64,000 nt of DNA from Dehalococcoides mccartyi CG5 (GCF_000830885.1 NZ_CP006951.1:62001-126000); one strand, 5' to 3'; positions 17,472 through 25,154 are shown, counted from the first letter of the stretch. Notes: a model not told the origin generated them from the letters alone. Numbers and translations: made by a program.

Positions 17472-17738
17472 ATGAAGAGTTCACGGTATTCGGCGGAGCA
17501 AGTAGCCTTCTCCATGAGGCAGGCTGAAACGGGGACGCCAGTTCTTGAGATCTGCCGTAAGATGGGCATTGTTGAACAGACCTTCTACCGCTGGAAGAAG
17601 AAATATACCGGCATGGGCGTGGCCGAGGTAAGGAAACTGCGGGTCTTAGAAGAAGAGAACCGCAAATTGAAACAGTTGGTAGCTGATCTTTCCTTGGACA
17701 AACAGATGCTCCAGGACGTACTAAGAAAAAAAGCTTAA
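17472..17738 (+). CDS. IS3-family transposase OrfA
   Basis: This protein has 88 residues from ATG 17472, with GGAGG 8 bases upstream. The HTH part is 'YSAEQVAFSMRQAETGTPVL' followed by 'EICRKMGIVEQTFYRWKKKY'. A leucine-zipper-like coiled coil follows (LRVLEEENRKLKQLVADLSL). OrfA binds the IS ends. Its last codons run over a slippery A-AAA-AAA-G (17726-17733), where a -1 shift would make the OrfAB fusion transposase. Confidence 0.92.
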   Translation: MKSSRYSAEQVAFSMRQAETGTPVLEICRKMGIVEQTFYRWKKKYTGMGVAEVRKLRVLEEENRKLKQLVADLSLDKQMLQDVLRKKA

Positions 17739-18565
17739 AGCCTGCCGAACTACGAACACAGTGCGAAGTACTTGAGGTATGCTACGAGGTTAGTGAGCGC
17801 CGGGTGTGCCAGGTGCTCCAGTTTAGCCGGTCAAGTTATCGTTATGAAAGTGTCGCTGACGAGCAGGCTCTACTGAGACTCAGGATCAGGGATTTGGCTT
17901 ATGCCCGTGTAAGTTATGGCTATCGGCGGCTTCATGTGCTTTTGCAAAGAGAAGGCTGGAAAATCAATCATAAGCGGGTTTATCGTCTCTACAAAGAAGC
18001 GGGGTTGATGATGCGACCGAAGAGGCACAGGAGGCATGTTTCCTGCTGCCGGCGAATGGAAAGGCTGAAGTCCATGGCGCCCAATGATGGTTGGAGTATG
18101 GATTTCATGAGCGATGAACTGTATGACGGACGTCGTATCCGGCTCTTAACGTTAGTCGATAACTTTACCCGTGAGAATCTGGCTATAGAGGTTGATGTGC
18201 ACCTTAGTGGGCACCGGGTGGCCGAGGTTTTGATGCGTCTGGGTGAAGAGCGGACGCTACCTAAAACCATCAGGGTGGACAATGGTCCGGAGTTTATCAG
18301 TAAATCACTCGATCAATGGGCTTACCTTAACGGCGTGGCGTTGGACTTCAGTCGACCTGGCAAACCTACTGACAATGCCTTTATCGAAGCCTTCAATGGA
18401 CTGCTCAGGCAAGAATGCCTGAACGAGAATTGGTTTATGTCCCTGGAAGATGCCAGGGGGAAAGTAGAGGTTTGGCGTCAGGAGTATAATAGTCACAGAC
18501 CACATGGGGCACTTGGCAACTTAAGCCCTCTGGAGTTTGCCAGAGTCAAGGAGTCGGTCGCTTAG
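17732..18565 (+). CDS. IS3-family transposase OrfB (DDE), made by -1 frameshift from OrfA
   Basis: The frame opens at the slippery A7 run and reads 'SLKPAELRTQCEVLEVCYE' and then 'VSERRVCQVLQFSRSSYRY'. An independent GTG start is possible at 17804. An HTH_21 segment is followed by the integrase core: the first Asp in 'GWSMDFMSDEL', the second in 'IRVDNGPEFISK', and Glu in 'FIEAFNGLLRQECLN'. The three acidic residues are the DDE catalytic triad with the usual D-D-35-E spacing. The C-terminus 'YNSHRPHGALGNLSPLEF' is standard. The element looks intact and potentially active. Confidence 0.93.
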   Translation, partial: SLKPAELRTQCEVLEVCYEVSERRVCQVLQFSRSSYRYESVADEQALLRLRIRDLAYARVSYGYRRLHVLLQREGWKINHKRVYRLYKEAGLMMRPKRHRRHVSCCRRMERLKSMAPNDGWSMDFMSDELYDGRRIRLLTLVDNFTRENLAIEVDVHLSGHRVAEVLMRLGEERTLPKTIRVDNGPEFISKSLDQWAYLNGVALDFSRPGKPTDNAFIEAFNGLLRQECLNENWFMSLEDARGKVEVWRQEYNSHRPHGALGNLSPLEFARVKESVA

Positions 18566-18664
18566 AAACCATAAAAGTCTCTCTATACTTGGTACTGAAA
18601 GTGGGGCAAGACCAAATGAGCGCTGTACTAACTTAAAAAATGGTATCACTATCGGGGGCAGGTC

Positions 18665-18724
18665 ATGGCCGATCTTTCACTCGATAAGGCCATATTGAAG
18701 GAGGCGTCCCGGGGAAACTCCTAA
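18665..18724 (+). pseudogene. IS3-family OrfA remnant of the second element
   Basis: Only 19 codons remain, reading 'MADLSLDKAILKEASRG' to a TAA. This is the end of a typical OrfA ('LVADLSLDKA.L'). Everything upstream has been replaced by the right inverted repeat of the 17344-18665 element, so this IS has lost its left end and most of orfA. Confidence 0.75.
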
Positions 18725-19589
18725 GCCCGTCCCAAAGGCGACAAGTGATAGCCAAAGTGCGTATCAGCCTTGGAATCTCTGAAAGACGGGCTTGTCAGGT
18801 GCTGGGTCAAGCCAGATCAACACAGCGCCGTAAAGAATCGATTACCGACGACGAAGCGAAGCTTACGCTACGAATAATTGAACTGGCCAGCAAATACGGA
18901 CGATACGGGTATCGGAGAATCACGGCGATTTTGCAAATAGCTGGTTGGAGAGTGAATCACAAAAGAGTCGAACGGATCTGGAGAAAGGAAGGGCTGAAGG
19001 TGCCCCAGAAGCAACCCAAGCGCGGTAGACTATGGCTAAATGATGGTTCCTGCATCAGGTTGCGCCCCGAGCATAAGGATCATGTTTGGAGCTACGATTT
19101 CGTGGCCGAGAGGACGGTAAACGGCCGGGCGTTCCGGATATTGAATATCATTGATGAGTACACTCGCGAGTGCCTGGCGATGAAGATTGGCCGGCGGATC
19201 ACCTCCCAGGAGGTCATTGATAAGCTGTTCGAGCTATTCCTCTTGAGAGGCATCCCGGAAAACATCAGGTCGGACAACGGCCCGGAATTCACGGCCAAGC
19301 AAATCAGGAAATGGCTGAATAGGATCGGTGTAAATACTTTGTTCATTGAGCCGGGAAGCCCCTGGGAGAACGGTTACATAGAATCATTCAACGGGAAACT
19401 GAGAGACGAACTGCTCAACCGGGAAATATTTTTTACCCTTACCGAGGCAAAAGTATTGATTGAAGAATGGAGGAAAGACTACAATCAAATACGCCCGCAC
19501 AGCGCATTGGGTTACAGACCACCGGCTCCAGAGGCCGTAATGAGCGCTGTACTAACTTAACAAGTGGTACAACTAATGGGGGCAGGTCA
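18666..19589 (+). mobile_element. Second IS3-family element, left-truncated
   Basis: The element holds the orfA tail, full orfB and a right end finishing GGGGGCAGGTCA at 19589. That end is the same family as the repeat at 17344 (TGACCTGCCCCC). Its left end is missing. Its right end is joined directly to the truncated response regulator, and the TGA of the IS end supplies that gene's stop codon. Confidence 0.78.
18745..19560 (+). CDS. IS3-family transposase OrfB of the truncated element
   Basis: This protein has 271 residues from GTG 18745. In-frame sequence further upstream (LSPSQRRQ) shows that the natural product was a longer OrfAB fusion. HTH: 'LGISERRACQVLGQARST'. The DDE core has Asp in 'HVWSYDFVAE', Asp in 'IRSDNGPEFTAK' and Glu in 'YIESFNGKLRDELL', ending with 'YNQIRPHSALGYRPPAPEA'. 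The catalytic triad is complete. With most of orfA and the left end gone, the element cannot move by itself, although this protein might act in trans on related ends. Its base composition is more GC-rich than the neighbouring defence genes. Confidence 0.9.
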   Translation: MIAKVRISLGISERRACQVLGQARSTQRRKESITDDEAKLTLRIIELASKYGRYGYRRITAILQIAGWRVNHKRVERIWRKEGLKVPQKQPKRGRLWLNDGSCIRLRPEHKDHVWSYDFVAERTVNGRAFRILNIIDEYTRECLAMKIGRRITSQEVIDKLFELFLLRGIPENIRSDNGPEFTAKQIRKWLNRIGVNTLFIEPGSPWENGYIESFNGKLRDELLNREIFFTLTEAKVLIEEWRKDYNQIRPHSALGYRPPAPEAVMSAVLT

Positions 19590-20171
19590 CACCCTAAGAC
19601 AACACCTCGCATTATCAAGCTCATCACCCCATATTTCATTCGCTAAGTTAGAATAAGTAACCGGATGCTTGAATTCATCCATCAGCTTACCTAATATCTG
19701 GCATTCAGTATGGGTCAGGGGTATATTTTTACGATTGTATTTTAAGCTGAGTTTAGATGTTTCCAGATAAAATGGACCGGCACTTAAGATAATATCATTA
19801 TTATTATTTTGCTGATTACGAATGATAGCCCTTGTACGTGCAATCAACTCAAGTGGTCGTACTGGTTTAACCAAATATTCATCAGCCCCCAGCATTAGTG
19901 CTTTAATGATAGAAGATTCATCATGAATCAAGGTCAATATAATAATGGGAATATGTGAAAAAAGCCTTACTTGCTTAATTAGCTGAAAACCATCCATATC
20001 ACTGAGTGTTAATTCGCTTATTAGTAAATCAGGGAATTGATTCTCTAGCACATCCAGAGCTTCATTACCAGTGCCGACAGATAGTACGGTATCTTCCGGA
20101 TTTGATGCCTTAAGGGATAGCTTGAAATATTCAGTAGCATTTTGATCAGGATCAACAAAAACTAACTTCAT
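19587..20171 (-). pseudogene. OmpR-family response regulator, 3' end cut by IS; phospho-acceptor Asp replaced by Glu
   Basis: 194 residues remain. The receiver domain aligns without gaps to the intact regulator at 23462 through 'GADEYLVKPVRPLELIAR'. At the phosphorylation site, however, it reads 'LLISELTLSDMDGF' where the intact one reads 'VILDIGLPDISGF', so the acceptor Asp is Glu. The acidic pocket is DPD instead of EDD. The winged-helix domain stops after 'NARCCLRV', inside the recognition helix. The rest, about 35 residues including the wing, is lost to the IS end that supplies the stop. No matching 3' remainder is seen on the far side of the IS cluster at 17343. The gene lies downstream of rdhB2 beyond a terminator. 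It is probably non-functional. Confidence 0.88.
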
Positions 20172-20258
20172 ATCTATATATCTCCCCGTACATAAACATA
20201 TTTTAAGATGAGATTTATGATATTGCGGCTGTGTATAATTGGAAATTCGAATAAAAGT

Positions 20259-20284
20259 AGAGGGGGAAGCTAGCTTCCCCCTCT
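20259..20284. terminator. Terminator of rdhA2-rdhB2 (26-bp perfect palindrome)
   Basis: AGAGGGGGAAGC at 20259-20270 is part of a 26-bp perfect palindrome running to TTCCCCCTCT at 20284, centred on GCTAGC. It lies 31 bp beyond the rdhB2 stop. On the minus strand it is followed by ACTTTTAT, and on the plus strand by TTTCG. Confidence 0.75.
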
Positions 20285-20315
20285 TTTCGTATGACTTTTG
20301 CAGTCCAAATTACAG

Positions 20316-20582
20316 TTATTTGACTCTTCTAATTACCAATTGCCATGTAAGTGCAAGCAATATTACCGCTGGCAAACCAGTAACCAGAAGGAAGAAATAT
20401 GCCGCCTTTGGCTCTAGTTCGGTGAAGCTTCCCAGAAAATTTTGTAATGTGAATACGAGCAAAAACAGACCGATTATTCCGATTACCCATTCATACCAAT
20501 TCAAGGCTAATCCTTTATTCTTGGTCCAATTAACTAGCCAATAGGATAATATACCCAAAACAAACCCAATGATTACCCACAT
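20316..20582 (-). CDS. rdhB: Reductive dehalogenase membrane anchor RdhB2
   Basis: This protein has 88 residues and three predicted membrane segments: about 2-18, 33-50 and 62-83. Signatures shared with RdhB1 are 'NWYEWVIGIIGLFLLVFTLQ', 'NFLGSFTELEPKAAYFFLLV' and 'TGLPAVILLALTWQL'. It ends in the basic RRVK. A GGAGA ribosome site precedes the start. It follows rdhA2 by 31 bp and is expected to anchor the Tat-exported RdhA2 to the outer membrane face. Confidence 0.93.
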   Translation of the reverse strand: MWVIIGFVLGILSYWLVNWTKNKGLALNWYEWVIGIIGLFLLVFTLQNFLGSFTELEPKAAYFFLLVTGLPAVILLALTWQLVIRRVK

Positions 20583-20613
20583 ATAAATATCTCCTTAAAT
20601 ATTTGTTAAAAAT

Positions 20614-22020
20614 CTAGTAACGCCTAAGATTTCCTGGTCGTTCTTCGTCCCACCATGAGTCCATATCATCTCGCATCCCATACCCGAAGAAATCATCCAT
20701 AGTGCGGAAGAATCCGTTAAACAAAGGAGTGCTTGCCACAGTGGCCTTAACAACCTCATGGATAGCCGCATCATCAAATTTTGTGAAAACACAAGAACCC
20801 TGGCATATACCACAGCCAAACGTATCACCTTGTAACCAGTACTTAAAACACGATGCATAGTTGTTCTTGAAACCTTTTATACCAGGATTATTCCAAGGGC
20901 CTGTCACGCAATCCCAAGAAGGTTCGGATGCTTTGTTTATCGAAGATGAGGGGCAAACTTCAGCACATTTCTTACAAGTGCTGCAAAATTTAAACATACC
21001 CGCATCTATAGGATTTGTAGGTGCTAATGGCAAATCAGTAAAGACCACAGTTGACTGTCTTACTGTTGCACCATATTCCGGCGATATCATAAAACTGGCA
21101 CGGGAAGATTCACCAAGTCCACTGAGAACCCCAAATCCAGTAACCATTGCATTAAATGTATTTCCGGCTAACCCCTGATAGCCGAGGCCTTTCAAAAATT
21201 GCTGGGTAAAGCCTTCCATGATAATTAAGTCAGAGTATCCTCTCGCAAAACCAGCAACTCCTAAGGGTGTAGTCGTGCGTCTTGAAAGTTCATTTGATTG
21301 TGCAACTGTATAGACAATAGCCCATTTACATTTGTTAGGGATAACTATTTTAGTAGTAGTTTCGTAACCTTTATCTACATCTTCGAATACTATTTCCCTG
21401 GCACCAGATTGTAAGATTGGTGTAGACATTGTGCCATAAGACAGTATAAGCTTTTTGGTTTTTGCATCAAGCGGCAGGAAAGCCACCTGATAAGCGCCAA
21501 GATGTACTAAAGCGGCACGAAGTGTTTTACTGTTTTCCTCTGGTGTAGCTTCCCATTTGGGTAGGGCTGCCCATCTCGCATCAGATTCAAATTCTCTATA
21601 AAACAACGCATTCATTACCGGACCGGTCCAGCTGCTATAGGTTAAACTGCCGCCTTGATAAAGCCAACAAGTTTGACTAAGGGATCTATCCCGCATCCGA
21701 TATCCAGGTTTATTATCTAATGTGCCTTGATCCCAACGGTTCCATTGCGCTTGTTGTAATTGCTGTGCCTCTTGCGGATCGATAACAATAGATTTGCGTA
21801 CATCGTATCGCTCAAGCTTATCCCAATCAATCTCCATCGTAGGTTCATCTGTTTGCTTGACATACCAAGGGCGCTTCCATGTTGCGGGTGCACTGCTTGA
21901 GACTTCATCCAGATCATGAAAAACAGGACTAACAGCACTTGCTACTCCAATGCTTGCACCTGCTAGACCCACCGCTTTCATAAAATCTCGGCGTGAAATG
22001 GTAGAATGAAATTCAGACAT
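20614..22020 (-). CDS. rdhA: Reductive dehalogenase catalytic subunit RdhA2
   Basis: This enzyme has 468 residues. The Tat signal is 'SRRDFMKAVGLAGASIG' (9-25). The FeS motifs are C346-x2-C349-x2-C352-x3-C356-P and C391 with C403-x2-C406-x3-C410. The start has AGGAGGAGGAG just upstream. It aligns with RdhA1 along the signal, the 'IDWDKLERY' region and the C-terminal cluster domain, but the middle differs strongly, so a different substrate is likely. No DHxxG corrinoid motif is present, which is normal for this family. rdhB2 follows, and an OmpR-type two-component system is divergent at 22321, in contrast to the NarL-type pair beside rdhA1. Confidence 0.95.
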   Translation of the reverse strand: MSEFHSTISRRDFMKAVGLAGASIGVASAVSPVFHDLDEVSSSAPATWKRPWYVKQTDEPTMEIDWDKLERYDVRKSIVIDPQEAQQLQQAQWNRWDQGTLDNKPGYRMRDRSLSQTCWLYQGGSLTYSSWTGPVMNALFYREFESDARWAALPKWEATPEENSKTLRAALVHLGAYQVAFLPLDAKTKKLILSYGTMSTPILQSGAREIVFEDVDKGYETTTKIVIPNKCKWAIVYTVAQSNELSRRTTTPLGVAGFARGYSDLIIMEGFTQQFLKGLGYQGLAGNTFNAMVTGFGVLSGLGESSRASFMISPEYGATVRQSTVVFTDLPLAPTNPIDAGMFKFCSTCKKCAEVCPSSSINKASEPSWDCVTGPWNNPGIKGFKNNYASCFKYWLQGDTFGCGICQGSCVFTKFDDAAIHEVVKATVASTPLFNGFFRTMDDFFGYGMRDDMDSWWDEERPGNLRRY

Positions 22021-22320
22021 AACTCCTCCTCCTGATTATTTCTTAAACGATATCAGATAGGGGATTACATTCTGCTAACTTATAACGCCGAATACATTAC
22101 AAAATGGTAATACGATTTAGTAATTCTTTGGTATATAATATATTTTAGTTATACTTTCCAGATAATTTATACCAATCAAGCGAATATAAACGCTGAATGC
22201 AATTAACTGTAAAAACCAATAATTTTCAGGGATAACTTTTTGTTAGGTCCATACCTTGAGGCTATTTAATACAACGGCTGTGTCTTAGTTAGTTCATTCC
22301 AGAATAAACTTAAAATCATT
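22021..22320. promoter_or_regulatory. Divergent control region between rdhA2 and its kinase
   Basis: This stretch of 300 bp is very AT-rich and has no gene. It includes TATATAATATATTTTAG near 22133-22149 and TAAAAT (22311-22316), which ends 4 bp before ATG 22321. No Shine-Dalgarno sequence is seen before that ATG, which again suggests a leaderless or nearly leaderless kinase mRNA. I saw no strong palindrome. Confidence 0.35.
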
Positions 22321-23457
22321 ATGAGAATATTTGTTATGAAAATTGAAAATCGTAAAGATAAGCAAAAAGATCCCTTCCAATACTTTTTTGATCATTGCAT
22401 TGATGGATTGGCAATAGTTGATTGTTCTTGTATACCAATTGAATCAGGGAAATACCTCTTGGTGAATAAAAGTTTATGTAAAATGTTAGGATATACTAAA
22501 GCAGAACTTCTAAAAATGTCACCTGCCGAAATCGCAGCACCTGACCAAATGACGAAGCATATAGAACGTGTGAAAACCCTGAACACAAATTCAAAACTGT
22601 GTTTTGAAACAGTCTGTATCACGAAATTTGGTGAAAGGTATCCAACAGAGTTAACCGTAAGTCTGAGTAAATATAACAAAAAAGTTTCTGCTTTCAGCGT
22701 GTACAGGAATATCAGTGAAAGAAAATCCCTGGAAAGTCACTTAAAACAGCAATACAATGAAGCCAAACAAAGACTTCAAACTAATAAGGCATTTGTCCGA
22801 GGCATGATACATGAATTGAAAACACCCATAACATCTCTCTTGGGGCTTAGCGAAATCCTCTCAAAATCTTTAGTTAATGATCCTAAATTAAAGGTATTAG
22901 CAAGGAATTGTTTACTAAGTACAAAAAAACTCGATAAAAGAATTTCGGATTTAATCGATCTTGTCAAAGGTGAGATCGGAATACTTCAAATTAAGCCAAA
23001 AGCTGTTGATATATCTGGTCTACTGCAAGATATTGTTTCCCAAAGGCAACTTGAAGCGAAGAAACATGGTCTTGAAATCGAATTGGAAATAAAATCCGCC
23101 CCCAGCATTTTATGGGCAGATGAAGACCGATTGATACAAATAATTGATAATTTGCTTAGCAATTCAATAAAATTCACTAAACCCAACGGACAAATACGAA
23201 TAACAAGTGATGTTATTGGCACTACAGAAATAATCACGGTTGAGGATAATGGTTGCGGTATCCCTATGAAAGATCAAAAGGTAATTTTTGAACCATACAG
23301 TGTTAATCTGCGGAGTAAAGATAATCTCAGCGGGTTTGGAATGGGTTTATCTCTGACAAAAATGCTGGTTAATCTACATGGCGGTACGATTTCTCTTTCA
23401 AGCAGAGTCCATAAAGGTACCCGTGTTTCATTCACGCTACCATTTCAAGTAGGATAG
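22321..23457 (+). CDS. Soluble PAS-domain sensor histidine kinase (HisKA class)
   Basis: This kinase has 378 residues. A start at ATG 22336 (MKIENRKD) is an equally possible alternative. It has no membrane segment. The PAS domain covers about 20-132 ('YLLVNKSLCKMLGYTKAELL' and 'FSVYRNISERK'). A short coiled coil follows, then HisKA with His164 in 'GMIHELKTPITSLLG', then HATPase_c with 'IDNLLSNSIKFT', 'VEDNGCGIP' and 'GFGMGLSLTKMLV'. The partner regulator starts 4 bp after its stop. Being divergent from rdhA2, it probably controls that operon. The ligand of the PAS domain is unknown. Several Cys in the PAS region (Cys26, Cys35, Cys37, Cys53) may matter for redox sensing, but that is speculation. 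Confidence 0.9.
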   Translation: MRIFVMKIENRKDKQKDPFQYFFDHCIDGLAIVDCSCIPIESGKYLLVNKSLCKMLGYTKAELLKMSPAEIAAPDQMTKHIERVKTLNTNSKLCFETVCITKFGERYPTELTVSLSKYNKKVSAFSVYRNISERKSLESHLKQQYNEAKQRLQTNKAFVRGMIHELKTPITSLLGLSEILSKSLVNDPKLKVLARNCLLSTKKLDKRISDLIDLVKGEIGILQIKPKAVDISGLLQDIVSQRQLEAKKHGLEIELEIKSAPSILWADEDRLIQIIDNLLSNSIKFTKPNGQIRITSDVIGTTEIITVEDNGCGIPMKDQKVIFEPYSVNLRSKDNLSGFGMGLSLTKMLVNLHGGTISLSSRVHKGTRVSFTLPFQVG

Positions 23458-23461
23458 GTGT

Positions 23462-24151
23462 ATGAAAGTACTTTTAGTAGAAGATGACTCCGGGATTATC
23501 GAATACATTTGCTTTGCTTTTGGCATAGGCTGGCCTAATTGTCAGATTATAACAACCAGCACAGGAGAACAGGCTATAGACTTAGCAGAACAAGAAACTC
23601 CCGATATTGTAATATTGGACATAGGGCTACCAGATATTTCTGGATTCGATGTTATAAAAGAAATCAGGAAATTTTCCGATGTCCCCATTCTCATAACATC
23701 TGTGCGAGACAGTGAGCAGGATATTGTGAAAGGCATTCAGCTCGGAGCAGATGAATATGTTGTAAAACCGTTCGGTCAGCTCGAACTTATTGCTCGAGTT
23801 AAGGCACTGATACGCAGAAACTCACATAATCTTGGATCTCCGATCGTAAAGGGAACACTCTCCTTCAATCCAATATCTGGTGAATTATTTAATAAATCAA
23901 AAAGGATTATTTTAACTAAAACGGAAAGTATCATTATAGGAATTCTCCTTAAGAATTCACCAGAACTAGCCACTTTCTCAGAGCTATCAGAGGCGATTTG
24001 GGGGGAAGAATACGATGGTGCAATTGAAGCATTGAGGGTATACATTAATCGTTTACGCTCAAAGATCGAAACAGACCATCAAAATCCTGTTGTTATTGTC
24101 ACAAAACTTGGCAAAGGTTATTGCCTTGAAAATGTTTCTTCAAAAATCTAG
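23462..24151 (+). CDS. OmpR/PhoB-family response regulator
   Basis: This regulator has 229 residues. The receiver has the acidic pocket 'LVEDDSG', the phospho-acceptor Asp53 in 'VILDIGLPDISGF' and the conserved Lys in 'GADEYVVKPFGQ'. The C-terminal winged helix is complete: 'ILTKTESIIIGILLK', 'AIWGEEYDGAIEALRVYIN', 'RLRSKIE', and a wing ending 'VTKLGKGYCLE'. It is co-transcribed with the kinase at 22321 and is the likely regulator of rdhA2. It is the best template for judging the truncated regulator at 19587, with which it shares high similarity. A duplication origin is therefore likely. Confidence 0.93.
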   Translation: MKVLLVEDDSGIIEYICFAFGIGWPNCQIITTSTGEQAIDLAEQETPDIVILDIGLPDISGFDVIKEIRKFSDVPILITSVRDSEQDIVKGIQLGADEYVVKPFGQLELIARVKALIRRNSHNLGSPIVKGTLSFNPISGELFNKSKRIILTKTESIIIGILLKNSPELATFSELSEAIWGEEYDGAIEALRVYINRLRSKIETDHQNPVVIVTKLGKGYCLENVSSKI

Positions 24152-24657
24152 TCTCATAACAAGCTCTATTCTATTAATAAATGCGCTTTTACTTGGCTAA
24201 TACCGCTGCAGATTGATGCTAAAAGTAAGAACAAATTCCTTAAGAGTTCTATCTACTGCCACCCCAGCTCCACCATAAAGCTAAAAGCGCTGTCGGTAGC
24301 CAAAAATGAATGCTTTCTTACCATTTAACTACATCGGGTTCTCACGAACAGCCCCAAGCTAAAACCTACCATTTAACTAATTTCAAAAACCTTTCCGGAA
24401 GGCTGAATGCCAATGGTTCAGGTTTTAACTTGATTTAATGGAGAGAGTTGTTGATAAGGCTGCAGACTGTGGAGTATATAAATGGGTGGAGTTTTGATTT
24501 CTACCCATTTATATATTCCGGGTGCTTAAAAGCAATAATTTATGTTCACTACAGTACACCGCACCCCAGCATATACTGAATGAAGGCCTTAAAACCTGTC
24601 AGTAGTGAAGCTATTGACTAACTCACACAGAAACAAATTATTACTGCACAAGGTCAG
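24152..24657. other. Gene-free boundary region between the accessory island and core genes
   Basis: This stretch of 506 bp has no recognisable gene. It holds the recombinase relic (24246-24275), a 13-bp direct repeat TACCATTTAACTA (24319-24331 and 24367-24379), and a long stem-loop at 24471-24519. In that stem, GGAGTATATAAATGGGTGGA pairs almost perfectly with the segment ending ATTTATATATTCC. It looks like scar tissue from integrations, with GC content rising after it. Confidence 0.55.
24246..24275 (-). pseudogene. Relic of a second serine recombinase 3' end
   Basis: These 30 bases match 6170-6199, in the 3' end of the recombinase remnant, at 28 of 30 positions and in the same orientation. 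On the minus strand they read GGAGVAVDRT, compared with GGAEVAVGRT at 6170. Similarity stops sharply on both sides. It is either a leftover recombinase terminus or a copy of the attachment-site sequence that forms that terminus. Confidence 0.6.
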
Positions 24658-24966
24658 TTATTTGTTCTTGCGTTTCTCTATTTCCTCTTCGACTTCCTTT
24701 GCTCCATCAGCGTAAAAATTCTCTTCGTCAGGGGCAAGTTCCTTTAAGAGTCTGAGAAATTCACCGGCGTGCACCTTTTCTTCATTGGCAATATCCCGGA
24801 GTACTTCTATGGCTAGCCTGTTGGTAGTGGATTCGGCTAGTTGCATATAAAGCTGTATCGCTTCATATTCGGCTGCTACCATAAATCTTATCGCCCGTAT
24901 AAGCTCTTCGTTACTTAGGGGTTGGCCTTTAGCCATTCCGGAAAAGGGTGATCCAAACTCTGGCAT
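24658..24966 (-). CDS. Ferritin-like (rubrerythrin-type) small protein
   Basis: This protein has 102 residues and AGGAGG before the ATG. It is all helical with a half-ferritin pattern: 'RFMVAAEYEAIQLYMQLAES' and 'LRDIANEEKVHAGEFLRLL'. The Glu in 'AAEYEA' and the 'EEKVHAGE' motif supply di-iron ligands, so two chains would complete a four-helix di-iron site. Such small proteins store iron or scavenge peroxide, and related ones are encapsulin cargo. No encapsulin gene is in this window, and the C-terminal Lys/Glu-rich tail is not an obvious cargo tag. It stands alone. An oxidative-stress role in this strict anaerobe is likely but inferred. Confidence 0.8.
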   Translation of the reverse strand: MPEFGSPFSGMAKGQPLSNEELIRAIRFMVAAEYEAIQLYMQLAESTTNRLAIEVLRDIANEEKVHAGEFLRLLKELAPDEENFYADGAKEVEEEIEKRKNK

Positions 24967-25154
24967 TGTATCCTCCTGTGCACAATATTTTTATAACCAT
25001 CTAATTATAATATATTCTTGTGCTCAATGGGACGGCTCTTTAGATTAAAAGTTGCATAGGCGAATCGCAATTGAATTTGGTTGGCGGGAGTAGCGGGATT
25101 ACTTTCGGTAAGGGGACGGCAGGTTTTGAAGAATCAGGTTTTAGCTAAATACGG

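Larger units (their letters stand above)
17394..18614 (+). mobile_element. IS3-family insertion sequence, apparently complete
   Basis: This element is 1221 bp long. The left end begins TGGTCTGCTCCCCG and the right end finishes with GGGGCAAGACCA. The inverted repeats continue inward to a shared ACTTTTATGG. The 5'-TG...CA-3' ends, two overlapping frames and a DDE transposase are typical of IS3. The flanking triplets (TAT on the left, AAT on the right) do not match, so no target duplication is evident. Confidence 0.8.
17344..18665. mobile_element. IS remnant bounded by 25-bp perfect inverted repeats, host of an inserted IS3 element
   Basis: Positions 17344-17368 (starting TGACCTGCCCCCGATAG) are the exact reverse complement of 18641-18665. 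Between them are about 50 bp on each side, plus a complete IS3-family element at 17394-18614. The last 50 bp (AATGAGCGCTGTACTAACTTAA and onward) closely match the right end of the adjacent element at 19534-19589, so the outer ends belong to that second IS type. I find no direct target duplication. Only ends remain of the outer element, which makes it non-autonomous. Confidence 0.75.

Noticed and set aside
17391-18617. Target-site duplication around the inner IS3 element
   Set aside because: The flanking triplets TAT and AAT differ, and shifting the ends by one base does not give a match.
24246-24275. A tRNA 3' end used as attachment site, because the segment ends in CCACCA
   Set aside because: No acceptor stem, T-loop consensus or anticodon arm can be built from the preceding bases. 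The segment is better explained by its match to the recombinase 3' end.
24319-24379. CRISPR-like repeat
   Set aside because: There are only two copies of a 13-bp repeat, with no regular spacers and no cas genes in the window.
24658-24966. Encapsulin cargo ferritin
   Set aside because: The protein has a ferritin-like core, but no encapsulin shell gene or clear cargo-loading tag is visible here.
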